Counted from the stretch's first letter, positions 37,229-51,331 are shown. The stretch: 64,000 nucleotides of DNA from QHVT01 sp036389275 (GCA_036389275.1 DASVQE010000094.1:1-64000), one strand, 5' to 3'. A program made the numbers and translations. Notes: a model not told the origin generated them from the sequence alone.

Positions 37229-37765
37229 CTATGGCAACAGATCTTCCGGCGGCGCGAGCGGATCGAGCTTGCGCGGCCGCGACGGGCCGAGCATCACCAA
37301 ACAGAGCACGATCATGGCGATGGCGAGCACGCCGGGCACCATCGAGCCGATCATGAACGCCACCACGCCGAGCGTCGCCATCAGCGGCAGGCCGACGATC
37401 GCGGCGATGAAATTCGCCATCGACCCGGCCTGATAGCGGATGTTCGGAATCGGCGCGAGCTGCGCGAGCAGCGCGCGGATGAACGGCGTGTAGGCGAGGC
37501 GGCGATCCTCGAACCTGCCGAAGCTCTGCCAGTGCACGTGGCGCAGCACGAGCCGTTGCGTGCCGAAGTAGAGATGGCACTGGTAGTACGCGCGCTGCTT
37601 GGTGTGCTCGTACTTGAGGCGCACGCGGCGCACGGCGACCAGCGGCGTCGACAGCAGCGTGGTCGCGCCTTCGGTGACGACCAGCCGGTCGGGAAACAGC
37701 GTGTAGGTGCGCTCCTGCTCCAGCGCCGACCGGCGGAAGGCGTACTGCGCGATGGCACCGTCCAC
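37229..37765 (-). CDS. Two-TM protein with PH-like N-terminal region
   Basis: The 178-residue protein has a beta-rich N-terminal region (about 15-100) with the pattern LFPDRLVVTEGATTLLSTPL that recalls bacterial PH-like domains. Two hydrophobic segments follow at about 118-137 and 140-160, then a Pro-rich tail. No known function. It is head-to-head, 44 bp away, with a small plus-strand membrane-protein gene. Confidence 0.7.
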   Translation of the reverse strand: MDGAIAQYAFRRSALEQERTYTLFPDRLVVTEGATTLLSTPLVAVRRVRLKYEHTKQRAYYQCHLYFGTQRLVLRHVHWQSFGRFEDRRLAYTPFIRALLAQLAPIPNIRYQAGSMANFIAAIVGLPLMATLGVVAFMIGSMVPGVLAIAMIVLCLVMLGPSRPRKLDPLAPPEDLLP

Positions 37766-37809
37766 GCGCGCGCATTCTAACCGGCGCGCTCGTTGCTCTT
37801 GATGGAGTC

Positions 37810-38040
37810 ATGGACGATCAACAACAACCAATGTCACTGCGCGACACGGCCAAAGGCGTGGCCGTGCGCGCGAGCGTGCTCGGCGTAGTCGGGCTCATCG
37901 TCGGCGCGTGGCTGTTCGGCCTGGCGGCGAAAGCGGCCAGCGGCATCGTGAAGCTGCTGGTCGGCCTGCTGCTGCTGACCGTCGGCGGCGGCGTGGCCGC
38001 GTGGAAAGTGCGCCAGGCGCGGCGCCGCTACAACCTCTGA
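37810..38040 (+). CDS. Small two-TM membrane protein
   Basis: The 76-residue protein has two hydrophobic helices (about 22-42 and 47-65) and a basic C-terminus (KVRQARRRYNL). I recognise no family. It ends 41 bp before the large kinase gene on the same strand. It could be co-transcribed with the kinase-patatin pair, but nothing links it functionally. Confidence 0.65.
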   Translation: MDDQQQPMSLRDTAKGVAVRASVLGVVGLIVGAWLFGLAAKAASGIVKLLVGLLLLTVGGGVAAWKVRQARRRYNL

Positions 38041-38081
38041 CGCGCGGCGCGGCGTACGCGAGATAATCATCCGCCTCACGG

Positions 38082-41824
<3,743 letters not shown>

Positions 41825-41828
<4 letters not shown>

Positions 41829-43540
41829 AGAAATGCGATCTGGTCATGAAGGGCGGCATCACCAGCGGCGTGGTCTATCCGCGCGCGGTGGCGGAGCTCG
41901 CGAAGGAATATCGCTTCGTGAACATCGGCGGCACTTCCGCCGGCGCGATCGCCGCGGCGGTGACGGCGGCGGCGGAGTACGCGCGGCAGAACGGCGATGC
42001 GAACGCATTCGACCAGGTGGATGCGCTGGCGAAAGAGCTGGCCGGGACGCCGCAGGGCGACACGCGCTCGCGCATGCTGCAGCTCTTCCAGCCGTCCGCG
42101 GAGACGAGGCCGCTGTACGAGGTGGCGGTGCGCTGGCTGGAGACGAAGAGCATCGTGGCGGTGCTGCGCGCATTGGTCGCGCGCTTCGAGACCTACGCCG
42201 GTCCCGCCTTCGCCCTCGGCACGTTGTGCGCGGTTCTCATCGGGATCGCCGCGTATCAATCGCGGCCGATGCTCGGCGTCCCGCTGGCGATCGTGGCGGT
42301 GGTGATGTTCGTGATCGGCGGTGTCGCGGCCGTGATCGCCGCCGCCATCGAGGCGCTGCTCTACGCGAATCGCGTCCTCGGCACGCAGCAGTTCGGCCTC
42401 TGCAACGGCGCGACGCACGAGCGGTGGTCGACGCCGGGACTCACGGACTGGCTGCACGAGACGATTCAGCGGATCTCCGGCGCGAAGGAGGTGCTGACCT
42501 TCGGCGATCTCGAGAGCGTGGATGTGCATCTCGAGGTGATGACCACCAATCTCACCATCGGCCGTCCGCATCGCATCCCGTTCAACAGCGCGGAGTTCTT
42601 CTTCGACAAGGAAGAGATGTGCGCGCTCTTCCCGTGCGAGGTAGTCGAGCGGATGATCGGCAGCGCAACACCGAACCGCGAAGGCTTCTATCCGTTTCCG
42701 AACGTCCCGAATCTGCCGGTCGTCGTGGCGGCGCGCATGAGCCTGAGCTTTCCGCTGCTGCTGACCGCGGTGCCGCTGCGCGGCTACGACCGCGGCCGCA
42801 GGCGTGAAAAAGACGAAGCTCTGCCGCCGGAGATCTGCTGGTTTTCGGACGGTGGGATCACCAGCAACTTCCCGCTCCACTTCTTCGACTCACCGATCCC
42901 GCGCTGGCCGACCTTCGCCATCAACCTCGATGGATGGACCGAGCGGTACGACAAGGAAGGGCAGCGCGTGCAGTTGCCGGAAGACAACAGCGGCGGCGTG
43001 TTGCAGCGGTGGCGCGCGATCGACGGCCTCGTGGCATTCGTGACCTCGATCGTCGTGACGATGCAGGACTGGCGCGACAACATGCTCCTGCACGTGCCGG
43101 GACAGCGCGACCGCATCGCGCACATCCTGCTCGAGGATCGCGAGGGCGGTCTGAATCTGACGATGGATGAGCAGCAACTGCTGCAGATTGCCGGCTACGG
43201 CGTCGACGCGGCGAAGCTCCTCGCCTCGCACTTTGGCGATCAGCCGCCGGCCGGCGTGACGACGACGTGGACGAACCACAAGTGGGTGCGCTTCCTCTCC
43301 TACATGGCCGCGTTGCAGCGGTCGCTGGCGCGCTTCAGCGGCGCGTATGCGGGCTCGGTCGATGACATCGTCGCCGGCAAAGTGCCGCCGCCGTCGTACA
43401 AGAGGGTGCGTCTCAGCGCGATCCGTGCGGCCATGCAGGACTTCGTCCCTCACGCGGCCGCTGACTTCGCGCACGACCCGTTCGGCGGCGACGAGATGCC
43501 GAAGCCGCCGCTCAACCTGCGGCCCATGCCTCCGGAGTGA
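41825..43540 (+). CDS. Patatin-like phospholipase with central membrane segments
   Basis: The ATG at 41825 overlaps the kinase stop, giving 571 residues. The oxyanion-type start GGITSG (10-15), nucleophile Ser38 in GTSAG (36-40) and the Asp342-Gly-Gly dyad motif (FSDGGITSN) are intact, so lipase activity is expected. Two hydrophobic helices (about 126-145 and 150-180) interrupt the catalytic domain between nucleophile and Asp, an unusual place. The C-terminal 200 residues are extra and mostly helical. Patatins hydrolyse membrane phospholipids and serve as killing effectors in several defence systems. Coupling to a STAND kinase suggests regulated membrane damage or lipid signalling, which is inference. 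Confidence 0.9.
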
Positions 43541-43547
43541 TCCCGCG

Positions 43548-43793
43548 CTACAGCGCCGCGAATCCCGGCTCGTCCACGCGCTCGGCGCGGCGGTCGAGCC
43601 GGGTCACGATCCACTGCTCGCCGCGGCGCTCGATCTCCACGATCACCGAGGCCCACATGCCGGCGTCGAGATTCTCCGACCAGCGGAAGCGGAGGCCGGG
43701 CCAGCGCGTTTCCGGAACTCCGTCCTTCCGCAAGTACGCCTCTGCCATCTCGATCAGCTCCGGACCGCCCTTGTGATCACAAGCCATTTGCAT
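43548..43793 (-). CDS. Small conserved-looking protein of unknown function
   Basis: The 81-residue frame lies convergent to the patatin gene (7 bp) and 14 bp head-to-head with the M1 aminopeptidase gene. It contains a helix (LIEMAEAYLRKDG) followed by strands (MWASVIVEIERRGEQWIVTRLDRR), a sensible alpha-beta composition. A second start, four residues in, is possible. A 14-bp palindrome (CTTGTGATCACAAG, 43770-43783) lies within its first codons. I do not recognise the family. Confidence 0.6.
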   Translation of the reverse strand: MQMACDHKGGPELIEMAEAYLRKDGVPETRWPGLRFRWSENLDAGMWASVIVEIERRGEQWIVTRLDRRAERVDEPGFAAL

Positions 43794-43807
43794 ATGCTAC
43801 GCGCGCC

Positions 43808-45577
43808 ATGCACGACATTCATTCCTTTGCGCGGCCCGAGGAGGCGGTGGTGCGCCATCTCGCCCTCGAGCTCGACGTCGACTTCGACGCGCGCCGGCTC
43901 TCCGGCTCCGCCACGCTGCACATCGAGACGGGGAACGACGCGCGCGAGCTCGTGCTCGACAACCACGGCCTCACCATCGACCGGGTCACGCTCGACGACG
44001 GCTCGGAGACGACCTTCAGCCACGGCGACGAGAAGCCGTACCTCGGCCGCGCGCTGACGATCGCCATCAAGCCGGGCACGCGCACGGTGAAGATCGACTA
44101 CGCGACCTCGCCCGACGCCGCGGCCGTGCAGTGGCTCACGCCGGAGCAGACCGCCGGCGGCAAGCATCCGTTCCTCTTCACGCAGTCGCAGGCCATCCTG
44201 GCGCGCACCTGGGTGCCGTGTCAGGACACGCCCGGCGTGCGGATGACGTACGAGGCGACGGTGCGCGTGCCGCGCGGGCTGATGGCGGTGATGAGCGCGG
44301 AGAATCCGACCGAGGCGAGCGCGGACGGCGTGTATCGCTTCCGGATGCCGCAGCCGATCCCGTCGTATCTGCTCGCGCTGGCCGTGGGCGACCTGGCGTT
44401 CCGCGCCTTCAGCGACAACAGCGGCGTCTACGCGGAGAAGCCGATGATCGAGGCGTGCGCGTACGAGCTCGCCGATACGCCGAAGATGATCGCCGCCGCG
44501 GAGAAGATTTACGGACCGTATCGCTGGGGACAGTACGACGTGCTGGTGCTGCCGCCGAGCTTCCCGTTCGGCGGCATGGAGAACCCGCGGCTGACCTTCG
44601 CCACGCCGACCATCCTCGCCGGCGACCGCTCGCTGGTGAGCCTCGTCGCGCACGAGCTCGCGCATTCGTGGTCCGGCAACCTCGTCACCAACGCCACCTG
44701 GAACGACTTCTGGCTCAACGAAGGCTTCACCGTCTACTTCGAGCGCCGCATCATGGAAGAAGTGGCCGGCCGCGATTACTCCGAGATGCTGGCGCTCCTC
44801 GGCTATCAGGATCTCGAAGCGACGGTCGCGGAGCTGCCGGCGCGCGACACGCACCTCTTTCTCGATCTCGAGGATCGCGACCCCGACGACGCGGCCACGA
44901 AGCTGCCGTACGAGAAAGGCTACTCGCTGCTGCGGCTGATCGAGGAGACGGTCGGGCGCGAGGCGTTCGACACGTTCCTGCGCGACTACTTCGACCGCCA
45001 TGCGTTCCAGTCGATGACCACGGCCGCATTCATCGAAGAGCTGCGCGCGAATCTGCTGGCGAAGTTTCCCGGCAGCGAGGATCGCATCGGCCTCGAGCAG
45101 TGGATCCACACGCCCGGCATTCCGGACAACGCTCCGCAGATCCGCTCCGATGCGTTCGTGAAGGTGGAAGAGCAGGTGCGCGCGTTCGCATCGGGCGCGC
45201 CGGCGGCGCAGCTCGCGACGAAGTCGTGGTCGACGCACGAATGGATTCACTTCCTGCGTCACCTGCCGAAGGAGCTCACGCGTGAGCAGCTCGCGCAGCT
45301 CGACGGCGCGTTTCACTTCAGCGAGAGCGGCAACTCGGAGATCCTGCACGAGTGGCTGCTGCGCGCCATCGAGCAGCGCTACGAGCCGGCGTACTACGCG
45401 CTCGAGCGCTTCCTGCTGCGCCAGGGCCGCCGCAAGTTCCTCAAGCCGCTCTACCAGAAACTGGCCGAGTCGCCGGAAGGCCTCGAGCGCGCCCGCCGCA
45501 TCTACGCGAAGGCGCGCCCGACGTATCACTCGGTGTCGTACCGGACGATCGATCAGCTGCTCAAGTGGGGGTCGTGA
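43808..45577 (+). CDS. M1-family zinc aminopeptidase, LTA4-hydrolase type
   Basis: The 589-residue enzyme removes N-terminal residues from peptides. Exopeptidase motif GGMEN is at 255-259, the zinc site HELAH at 282-286 with Glu305 (LNEG) as third ligand. A C-terminal armadillo-like helical domain (about 450-589) is typical of leukotriene-A4-hydrolase relatives. No signal peptide is visible, so it is probably cytoplasmic. Its stop overlaps the OPT transporter start (TGATG), linking peptide uptake with peptide breakdown. Confidence 0.95.
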   Translation: MHDIHSFARPEEAVVRHLALELDVDFDARRLSGSATLHIETGNDARELVLDNHGLTIDRVTLDDGSETTFSHGDEKPYLGRALTIAIKPGTRTVKIDYATSPDAAAVQWLTPEQTAGGKHPFLFTQSQAILARTWVPCQDTPGVRMTYEATVRVPRGLMAVMSAENPTEASADGVYRFRMPQPIPSYLLALAVGDLAFRAFSDNSGVYAEKPMIEACAYELADTPKMIAAAEKIYGPYRWGQYDVLVLPPSFPFGGMENPRLTFATPTILAGDRSLVSLVAHELAHSWSGNLVTNATWNDFWLNEGFTVYFERRIMEEVAGRDYSEMLALLGYQDLEATVAELPARDTHLFLDLEDRDPDDAATKLPYEKGYSLLRLIEETVGREAFDTFLRDYFDRHAFQSMTTAAFIEELRANLLAKFPGSEDRIGLEQWIHTPGIPDNAPQIRSDAFVKVEEQVRAFASGAPAAQLATKSWSTHEWIHFLRHLPKELTREQLAQLDGAFHFSESGNSEILHEWLLRAIEQRYEPAYYALERFLLRQGRRKFLKPLYQKLAESPEGLERARRIYAKARPTYHSVSYRTIDQLLKWGS

Positions 45578-47607
45578 TGGAAACAACCGAGACCAAGTCT
45601 CTTCCTGAAAACGCCTACGTGCCGCTGCCGGCCGGTGAGGAGTATCTGCCGATGGTGCCGGCGGAGCAGGCGCCGCCGGAGGCGACGTGGCGCGCGATTT
45701 TGTGGGGCGTGTTTCTCTGCGCGATCTTCACCGTCGCCTCCGCCTACTCGGGACTCAAAGTCGGGCAGGTGATGGAGGCGGCCATTCCGATCGCCATCCT
45801 GGCCATCGGTCTGGCGCGCGTCTACGCGCGCCGCTCGACCGTGCTCGAGAACGTGATCATCACCAGCATCGGCGGCGCGGCCGGCGCGGTGGTTGCCGGC
45901 GCGATCTTCACGCTCCCGGCGCTCTACTCGCTCAAGCTCAATCCGCATCCGGTGCAGACGATCTTCATCTGCGTCGCCGGCGGCTGTCTCGGCGTGATGT
46001 TCCTGATTCCGCTGCGGCGCTACTTCGTCCGCGAGATGCACGGCCTGCTGCCGTATCCGGAAGCGACGGCGATCACCGAGGTGCTGGTGACGGGCGAGAA
46101 AGGCGGCTCGCAGGCGAAGCTGCTGCTGCAGGCCACGGCCATCGCCGGCATCTACGACTTCTTCCTCACCACCTTTCACGTCTGGGAGGAGTACGTCGAC
46201 TTTCAGTTCATCCCGCAGATGCGCACGCTCGCCGAACGGGCGAAGATCGTGCTGCGCTTCGACGCCCAGGCCTTCATCCTCGGCCTCGGCTACGTGATGG
46301 GGTTGCGCTCGTCGATGATCCTCGTCGCCGGCGGCGTCGTCTCCAACTTCGTTCTCGTCCCGCTGATCTACTACATGGGCAGCCATATGACCGCGCCGGT
46401 CTATCCGGCCACGGTGCCGATCTCCACGATGGACGCGACGCAGATCTTCCGCGGCTACGTGCGCTACATCGGCGTCGGCGCGATCGCCACCGCGGGCATC
46501 TTCGGCATCTTCAAATCGCTGCGCGTCATCGCCGGCTCGTTCGGCGTGGCCGCGCGCGCGTTCCGCGGCGGCGAAGCGCACGGCGAGCGCACCGACCGCG
46601 ACATCAGCGTGATGACCATCCTGGTCGGCGTGATCGTCGGCGCGATCCTGGTGGCGGTCTTCTTCGGCTCGCTGCGGCCGACGGCGACGGTGCTGATCGT
46701 CGGCCTCGTCCTGACGCTCCTCTTCTCCTTCTTCTTCACCTCGGTGGCGGCGAACGCCATCGCCACGACCGCGCGCAATCCGGTCAGCGGCATGACCATG
46801 CTGACGATCATCATCTCGTCGGTGGTGCTGCTGCAGTTCGGTCTTTCCGGAACGACGGGGATGTTCTTCGTGATGGCCATCGCCGGCATGGTCTGCACGG
46901 CGCTGTCGGTGTCGGGCCAGACCATCACCGATCTGAAGACCGGCTACTGGCTCGGCTCGACGCCGGCCACGCAGGAGAAGGTGAAGTTTCTCGGCGTGAT
47001 CACCGCCTCGATCGCCGCCGGGTTGACCATCGTCATGCTGGCGCAGTCGTATCAGTTCGGCGAAGCGGCGCCGGGCGACGTGCGCGCGGTGCTGGTCGCG
47101 CCGCAAGCGTCGATCATGCAGGCGCTGGTGAAGGGCTTCATGAGCCGCGAGCCGATCGCGTACGCGCTCTTCGGCGCCGGCGCGTTCATCGCCGTGTCGA
47201 TGGAGATGCTCGGCGCGCCCGCGCTGATCTTCGCCCTCGGCATGTACCTGCCGCTCGAGCTCAACACGCCGGCGCTGGTCGGCGGCATCCTCTCGCACTT
47301 CATCACGCGCAAGTCGGAGCGGCGCGGCGGCGCGGCCGGCCGCAGCATGCGCGAGCGCGGCGTCATCATCGCCTCCGGTCTGATGGCCGGCGGCGCATTG
47401 GGCGGCGTTCTCGGCGCCTCGCTGCGCACGCTCTCGGAAAAGCGCGTGCTCGGCCTCTTCCAGTTCCCCAAGTTCAGCGAAGACTGGCTGCGGAGCCCGT
47501 TCTACGCCGACGCGACCACCTCGCAACTCGTGTCGCTGGCCCTCTTCGTGGCGCTGTGCATCTACCTCTGGTGGGACTCGACGCGCAACGTGGCGCTCGA
47601 AGATTAG
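45577..47607 (+). CDS. OPT-family oligopeptide/metal-chelate transporter
   Basis: The 676-residue inner-membrane protein has about 15 hydrophobic segments and the OPT family landmarks: GLKVGQVMEAAIPIAIL near the start, PYPEATAITEVL, and a large cytoplasmic loop around 330-350. It fits the bacterial OPT proteins that import di- to oligopeptides, driven by protons. Direct coupling to an aminopeptidase gene supports peptides as substrate, although siderophore or metal chelates are possible. The stop overlaps the convergent secreted-protein gene by 4 bp. Confidence 0.93.
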   Translation: METTETKSLPENAYVPLPAGEEYLPMVPAEQAPPEATWRAILWGVFLCAIFTVASAYSGLKVGQVMEAAIPIAILAIGLARVYARRSTVLENVIITSIGGAAGAVVAGAIFTLPALYSLKLNPHPVQTIFICVAGGCLGVMFLIPLRRYFVREMHGLLPYPEATAITEVLVTGEKGGSQAKLLLQATAIAGIYDFFLTTFHVWEEYVDFQFIPQMRTLAERAKIVLRFDAQAFILGLGYVMGLRSSMILVAGGVVSNFVLVPLIYYMGSHMTAPVYPATVPISTMDATQIFRGYVRYIGVGAIATAGIFGIFKSLRVIAGSFGVAARAFRGGEAHGERTDRDISVMTILVGVIVGAILVAVFFGSLRPTATVLIVGLVLTLLFSFFFTSVAANAIATTARNPVSGMTMLTIIISSVVLLQFGLSGTTGMFFVMAIAGMVCTALSVSGQTITDLKTGYWLGSTPATQEKVKFLGVITASIAAGLTIVMLAQSYQFGEAAPGDVRAVLVAPQASIMQALVKGFMSREPIAYALFGAGAFIAVSMEMLGAPALIFALGMYLPLELNTPALVGGILSHFITRKSERRGGAAGRSMRERGVIIASGLMAGGALGGVLGASLRTLSEKRVLGLFQFPKFSEDWLRSPFYADATTSQLVSLALFVALCIYLWWDSTRNVALED

Positions 47608-49853
47608 TGCCGCACCGCCCGCACGCGTCCGACCGGCGGGCAGCAGAGCGACAGGTCATCGTAGTAGCGGAAGACGACGGTGCCGGAGCCGTTGTACGGC
47701 GAGTCTTCGCGGACGCGCGTGTAGACGAGCAGCGCGCGCGTGCCGTTCGAGGCGACGCTCGGATCGGTCTCCGAGTCGGGTGAGGCGATCGGCGGCAGCG
47801 TCCACTCGGTGCGCAGGTCGCGCGTGAGGAAGACGCCGCCGATGTCTTCGTAGGTGACCGGCGAGCCGAATTGCCGTGCGCCCGACACGACGTGCCATGA
47901 CCCTTCGAAGAACGCGGCATCGCCGACCAGCCGCAGCGGGACGCGCGCGACGCGCTCGAGCGTGCCGCCGGGTGTGATGAGCGCGGAGAACGCAGCGGAG
48001 TAGGCGGTCCAGGCGGCGAAGAAGTCGGTGCCGTTCCACGCGACGCGCGGAGCGGAGGCGCCGGCGACTTCCAGCGGCTGCAGCGCGAGCGGCTCGGTCA
48101 CCGTGCCGCCGGCGGTCACGACCGCCACCGAGCTCGCGGTGTAAGACGGCGTGTGCGCGCCGTACCAGAGATTCGTCTGCCACCCGACGAGGAACGCGCC
48201 ATCGCCGGCGGCGACGTCGGGCGAGTCGTGATTGGCTACGTCGCGCGAGATGAGCAGCGGCACGGAGTCGAGGACGTTGCGCGCGGCCGTGAGCCGCGCG
48301 CCGAAGATCTCGCGCGCCGGTCCGAGCGGCGTGATGCGCGTGCCGATCGCTTCCCACACCACGAGCGTCGTGTCGCCCGATCGGGCAACGACCGGCTCGT
48401 CCGCCCAGTCGGGCGAGACCACGCGCGGCACGTCGTCGGCGAACGAGCCGTCTTCGCGCACGCCGCGCAGCACGAGCCGCCCGTCGCGCCGCTCGCGGTC
48501 GATCACCTCCGACCACACCACCACGAACGCGTCGCCATTGAAGACGGCCGCCGGCTCCTTGCTGAAGACGCCCGGCGTCGAGAGACGCAGCGGAACGGGG
48601 TCGAGCACGACTCCGTCGGCGCGCACGCGCACGGCCACGATCGCGTTCGTCGCCGACGCGGCGTCCGGCTCTTCCCAGACGATGAGATCGACGGCGTTGC
48701 CGATGGCGGCGCGCGCGTGCGACTGATCGGGCGTGCCGATCGACGCGACGAACGGATCGCTGACCGGCACGCCGGTGCGCGCATCGATCCACCGCGCGTC
48801 GATGTCGGTCGAGGTGAAGTCGAAGCGCCGCCAGACCACGAGCACCGCGTCGCCGTTGCCGGCCGCGGCGAGCGCCGGCTCCGGAGCGACGTTCACCGCC
48901 GCGCCGATGGCGCGCGTGGCGTGATCGACGGGAATGGCGACGGCGCCCGAGGCAGCGTCGAAGAGCAACAGCGAGCCGCCCGGACGTCCGGTTGCGAATG
49001 CGAGGCGCAGCTCGGGCGGCGCGATCGGAAAGCTCTCGCCGCGCGGCGTGCCGTCGGGCGCGATCAGCAGTCCGCGCGTGCCGAGCAGCGCATCGCTGAA
49101 GAACTCGTTCGCCAGCGCCACGAGATAATCGCTGCCGTCGTACGCCGCGCGGATTTTCGTCACGCGCTGCGCATTCGTATCGATCGAAAACTCGCTCCGT
49201 CCGCCGCCGTTCGTGATGCGCCAACCCTGCACCACCTGTCCCTCGGCGCGCTCCTGAATCAGCAGGATCAGAAAGCCGCCGGGATCGGCGGCGACGGTGA
49301 TCGCGCCGGTGCCGTAGAACTGCACGATCGGGCCGAGGTCGATCCAGTCGCCGGCCGGTGCAGCGGAAGCGTCGAGCAGGCGCACGCGCATCCGCGGGCG
49401 AGCCTGATCGACCGCGACGAGCAGCGCGCGCGAATCGTTGCCGGCCATGCCGGCGATGAACTCCGCGTCGGCGAACGTGCCGAGGCTCGTGCGCGAGGTG
49501 AGCTCGCCGCGGTCGTTCGTCGAGCCGCTGAAGACCTCCGCTCCTTCTTCCCACGTGGCGACGAAGTGCTCGTCGACCGTGGCGAGCTTCACGTAGCCGC
49601 TGATGGTGAGGCGCGCCGGAATCGAGCGGACGCCGTCGCGCGCGCCGATCGGTGCGGCGTACGTCGAGCTGCGGCTGCTCCAGATGGTGAGTGCGCCGGC
49701 GCGCGTCGCCGCGGCGTCCACGCTGTCTTTGTAGGCGCCGGCGGGCGCCGCAGCCGGCGTCGTCGCCGCGCGCTCCGCGCTCCAGATGTGCTGCGCCGCC
49801 GCTGCCGGAAAGGAGAGGAGGAGAACCAGGAAGGAGAGGATCGATCGGGACAT
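47604..49853 (-). CDS. Large secreted beta-repeat protein of unknown function
   Basis: I chose the ATG at 49853, which begins a Sec signal peptide (about 1-20, AAAA cleavage); longer readings run through the next gene. The 749-residue mature protein repeats a pattern of about 50-60 residues: a strand with ALLVVW or LIVWEE, then a charged turn and a strand ending in G-x-x-L-D-P. This suggests a beta-propeller-like fold. A CCPP motif stands near the C-terminus. I recognise no enzyme motif. Its start is 35 bp from the end of the SPASM radical SAM gene on the same strand, so the two may form one transcript. Confidence 0.75.
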   Translation of the reverse strand: MSRSILSFLVLLLSFPAAAAQHIWSAERAATTPAAAPAGAYKDSVDAAATRAGALTIWSSRSSTYAAPIGARDGVRSIPARLTISGYVKLATVDEHFVATWEEGAEVFSGSTNDRGELTSRTSLGTFADAEFIAGMAGNDSRALLVAVDQARPRMRVRLLDASAAPAGDWIDLGPIVQFYGTGAITVAADPGGFLILLIQERAEGQVVQGWRITNGGGRSEFSIDTNAQRVTKIRAAYDGSDYLVALANEFFSDALLGTRGLLIAPDGTPRGESFPIAPPELRLAFATGRPGGSLLLFDAASGAVAIPVDHATRAIGAAVNVAPEPALAAAGNGDAVLVVWRRFDFTSTDIDARWIDARTGVPVSDPFVASIGTPDQSHARAAIGNAVDLIVWEEPDAASATNAIVAVRVRADGVVLDPVPLRLSTPGVFSKEPAAVFNGDAFVVVWSEVIDRERRDGRLVLRGVREDGSFADDVPRVVSPDWADEPVVARSGDTTLVVWEAIGTRITPLGPAREIFGARLTAARNVLDSVPLLISRDVANHDSPDVAAGDGAFLVGWQTNLWYGAHTPSYTASSVAVVTAGGTVTEPLALQPLEVAGASAPRVAWNGTDFFAAWTAYSAAFSALITPGGTLERVARVPLRLVGDAAFFEGSWHVVSGARQFGSPVTYEDIGGVFLTRDLRTEWTLPPIASPDSETDPSVASNGTRALLVYTRVREDSPYNGSGTVVFRYYDDLSLCCPPVGRVRAVRH

Positions 49854-49888
49854 ACCGCGTCTTGAAACGGACGCGGACGGGCGAGCGT

Positions 49889-51268
49889 CTACACCGCGTC
49901 GGTGAGATTCACGCCGAGCCGCGACTTGAGGAACACGCGCATCGGGCGGGTGTTGTCGCGGAACCAGTCCCACGAATTCTTCAGCTTCGGATGTTCCTGG
50001 ATGTAGAGCTCGATGGCGCGCTTGCGCGCTTTGTTCGAGCCGAAGACGAAGCGGATTTCCTTCTTGCGCACCGCTTCCATCTTCTCGTCCAGCTCCGCGT
50101 AGAACTCCTCGTCGGCGCGGAAATACATGTTCTTGAGCCAGCAGAGGCCGTCGGTGACGCACGGCTGCTTGAGGATCTCGAAGCGGCCTTCCGAGTACGG
50201 GATGCGATTCTTCATCAGCATCACTTCGCGCATCTCGTCGCGCATCTTCGCGAACTCGGGACCGTTCCAGTGATCGGCGAACTTGCCGTCGTGCACGTTG
50301 CCGAGCGGCTTGACGGTCGGGTTCAGCAGCAGGCAGCAGGGACGGATGTCGCCGTTGCCGGTGATGGCCGCGGTGTACCAGGCGAAGAAGCAGCCGCCGT
50401 TCTCCTGCTTGAACGACTTGGCGATCGGATACATGTTGTGCGCGGGCGTATCGACTCGCTGGCGCACGCCCTGGAGCATCTCGTTCCAGCCGGCGATGGC
50501 GAAGTCGATCTGCAGGATGCCGGCGTCGCGGTCGCGGCGAAGGATCTCCTCGACCAGCGGCTCGGCGGCGTAGCGATCGTTCGGCGTGAGCAGCACCTGC
50601 CGGTCGATGCGGTCCATCGGGATCTCGAGCACGGCGTTGATGGCGACGCGGTCGACGCCGAGGGAACGGCCGAGATCGTACATGTCGACGATCCGGGAGA
50701 GATTCTTCTGATCGATGAGGAACTGGATGACGATCGACGGATAGATCGAGTCGCCGCGCACGGCAACGAGGTTGCGGATGTTGTCGAGCACCTTGTCGAA
50801 CAGCGCCGGCTTGACCTTCATCATGCGGGCGTAGTCGGCGGCGTCGGCGGCGTTGAGCGAGAAGATGACCTCGCGGGCGTGGTTCTGCACGAGGCGCGTC
50901 GCGACCTCGTTGGTGAGCGCGACGCCGTTGGTGGTGAGGTTGTCGACGATCACGCCGCGCGTGGCGAGGTGATCCATGACGTTGAGCACGTCGCGGTGGA
51001 AGAGCGGATCGCCGCCGCCGGAGAGACGCACCGACTTGAGGCCGCCTTCGACCAGTTCGTCGATGAGGTCGGTCAGACGCGGCAGCGGAATCGACTCCTT
51101 CGTCCGCAGATCCTGCTGGTTGCAGAAGTAGCAGGCGACGTTGCAGCGGTCGGTGAGGTCGAGCTCGGCGTGCACGGGGCCGCGCGTCGGCTTGTTGGCG
51201 ACAATGGCATCGATGATCTCGCGCTTGCGCTCCCGCGAGACCTCGGCCCATCCATGGGTTCCACGCAT
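49889..51268 (-). CDS. Radical SAM protein with SPASM-type C-terminus
   Basis: The 459-residue protein has the AdoMet cluster Cys42, Cys46 and Cys49 (CNVACYFC) followed by SGGGDPLF and a TIM-barrel core. Further Cys groups (GGCFF, RPCCLLL, PCVTDGLCW) in the second half bind auxiliary Fe-S clusters as in SPASM proteins. Such enzymes modify peptides, heme-like rings or sugars. No precursor peptide gene is recognised beside it. The C-terminal 70 residues are basic and helical. The ATG at 51268 begins only 75 bp from the divergent ArsR gene. Confidence 0.9.
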   Translation of the reverse strand: MRGTHGWAEVSRERKREIIDAIVANKPTRGPVHAELDLTDRCNVACYFCNQQDLRTKESIPLPRLTDLIDELVEGGLKSVRLSGGGDPLFHRDVLNVMDHLATRGVIVDNLTTNGVALTNEVATRLVQNHAREVIFSLNAADAADYARMMKVKPALFDKVLDNIRNLVAVRGDSIYPSIVIQFLIDQKNLSRIVDMYDLGRSLGVDRVAINAVLEIPMDRIDRQVLLTPNDRYAAEPLVEEILRRDRDAGILQIDFAIAGWNEMLQGVRQRVDTPAHNMYPIAKSFKQENGGCFFAWYTAAITGNGDIRPCCLLLNPTVKPLGNVHDGKFADHWNGPEFAKMRDEMREVMLMKNRIPYSEGRFEILKQPCVTDGLCWLKNMYFRADEEFYAELDEKMEAVRKKEIRFVFGSNKARKRAIELYIQEHPKLKNSWDWFRDNTRPMRVFLKSRLGVNLTDAV

Positions 51269-51331
51269 TCGGGCAGTTTAATCGGTTGAGACGCAACGGT
51301 ATTCCGGCGAATAGATGCGCGAGCGCGAATG

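Noticed and set aside
43770..43783. 14-bp perfect palindrome CTTGTGATCACAAG as a CRP/FNR-type operator
   Set aside because: The TGTGA and TCACA halves are fused without the 6-bp spacer, it lies in a coding frame, and a few such palindromes are expected by chance in 64 kb.
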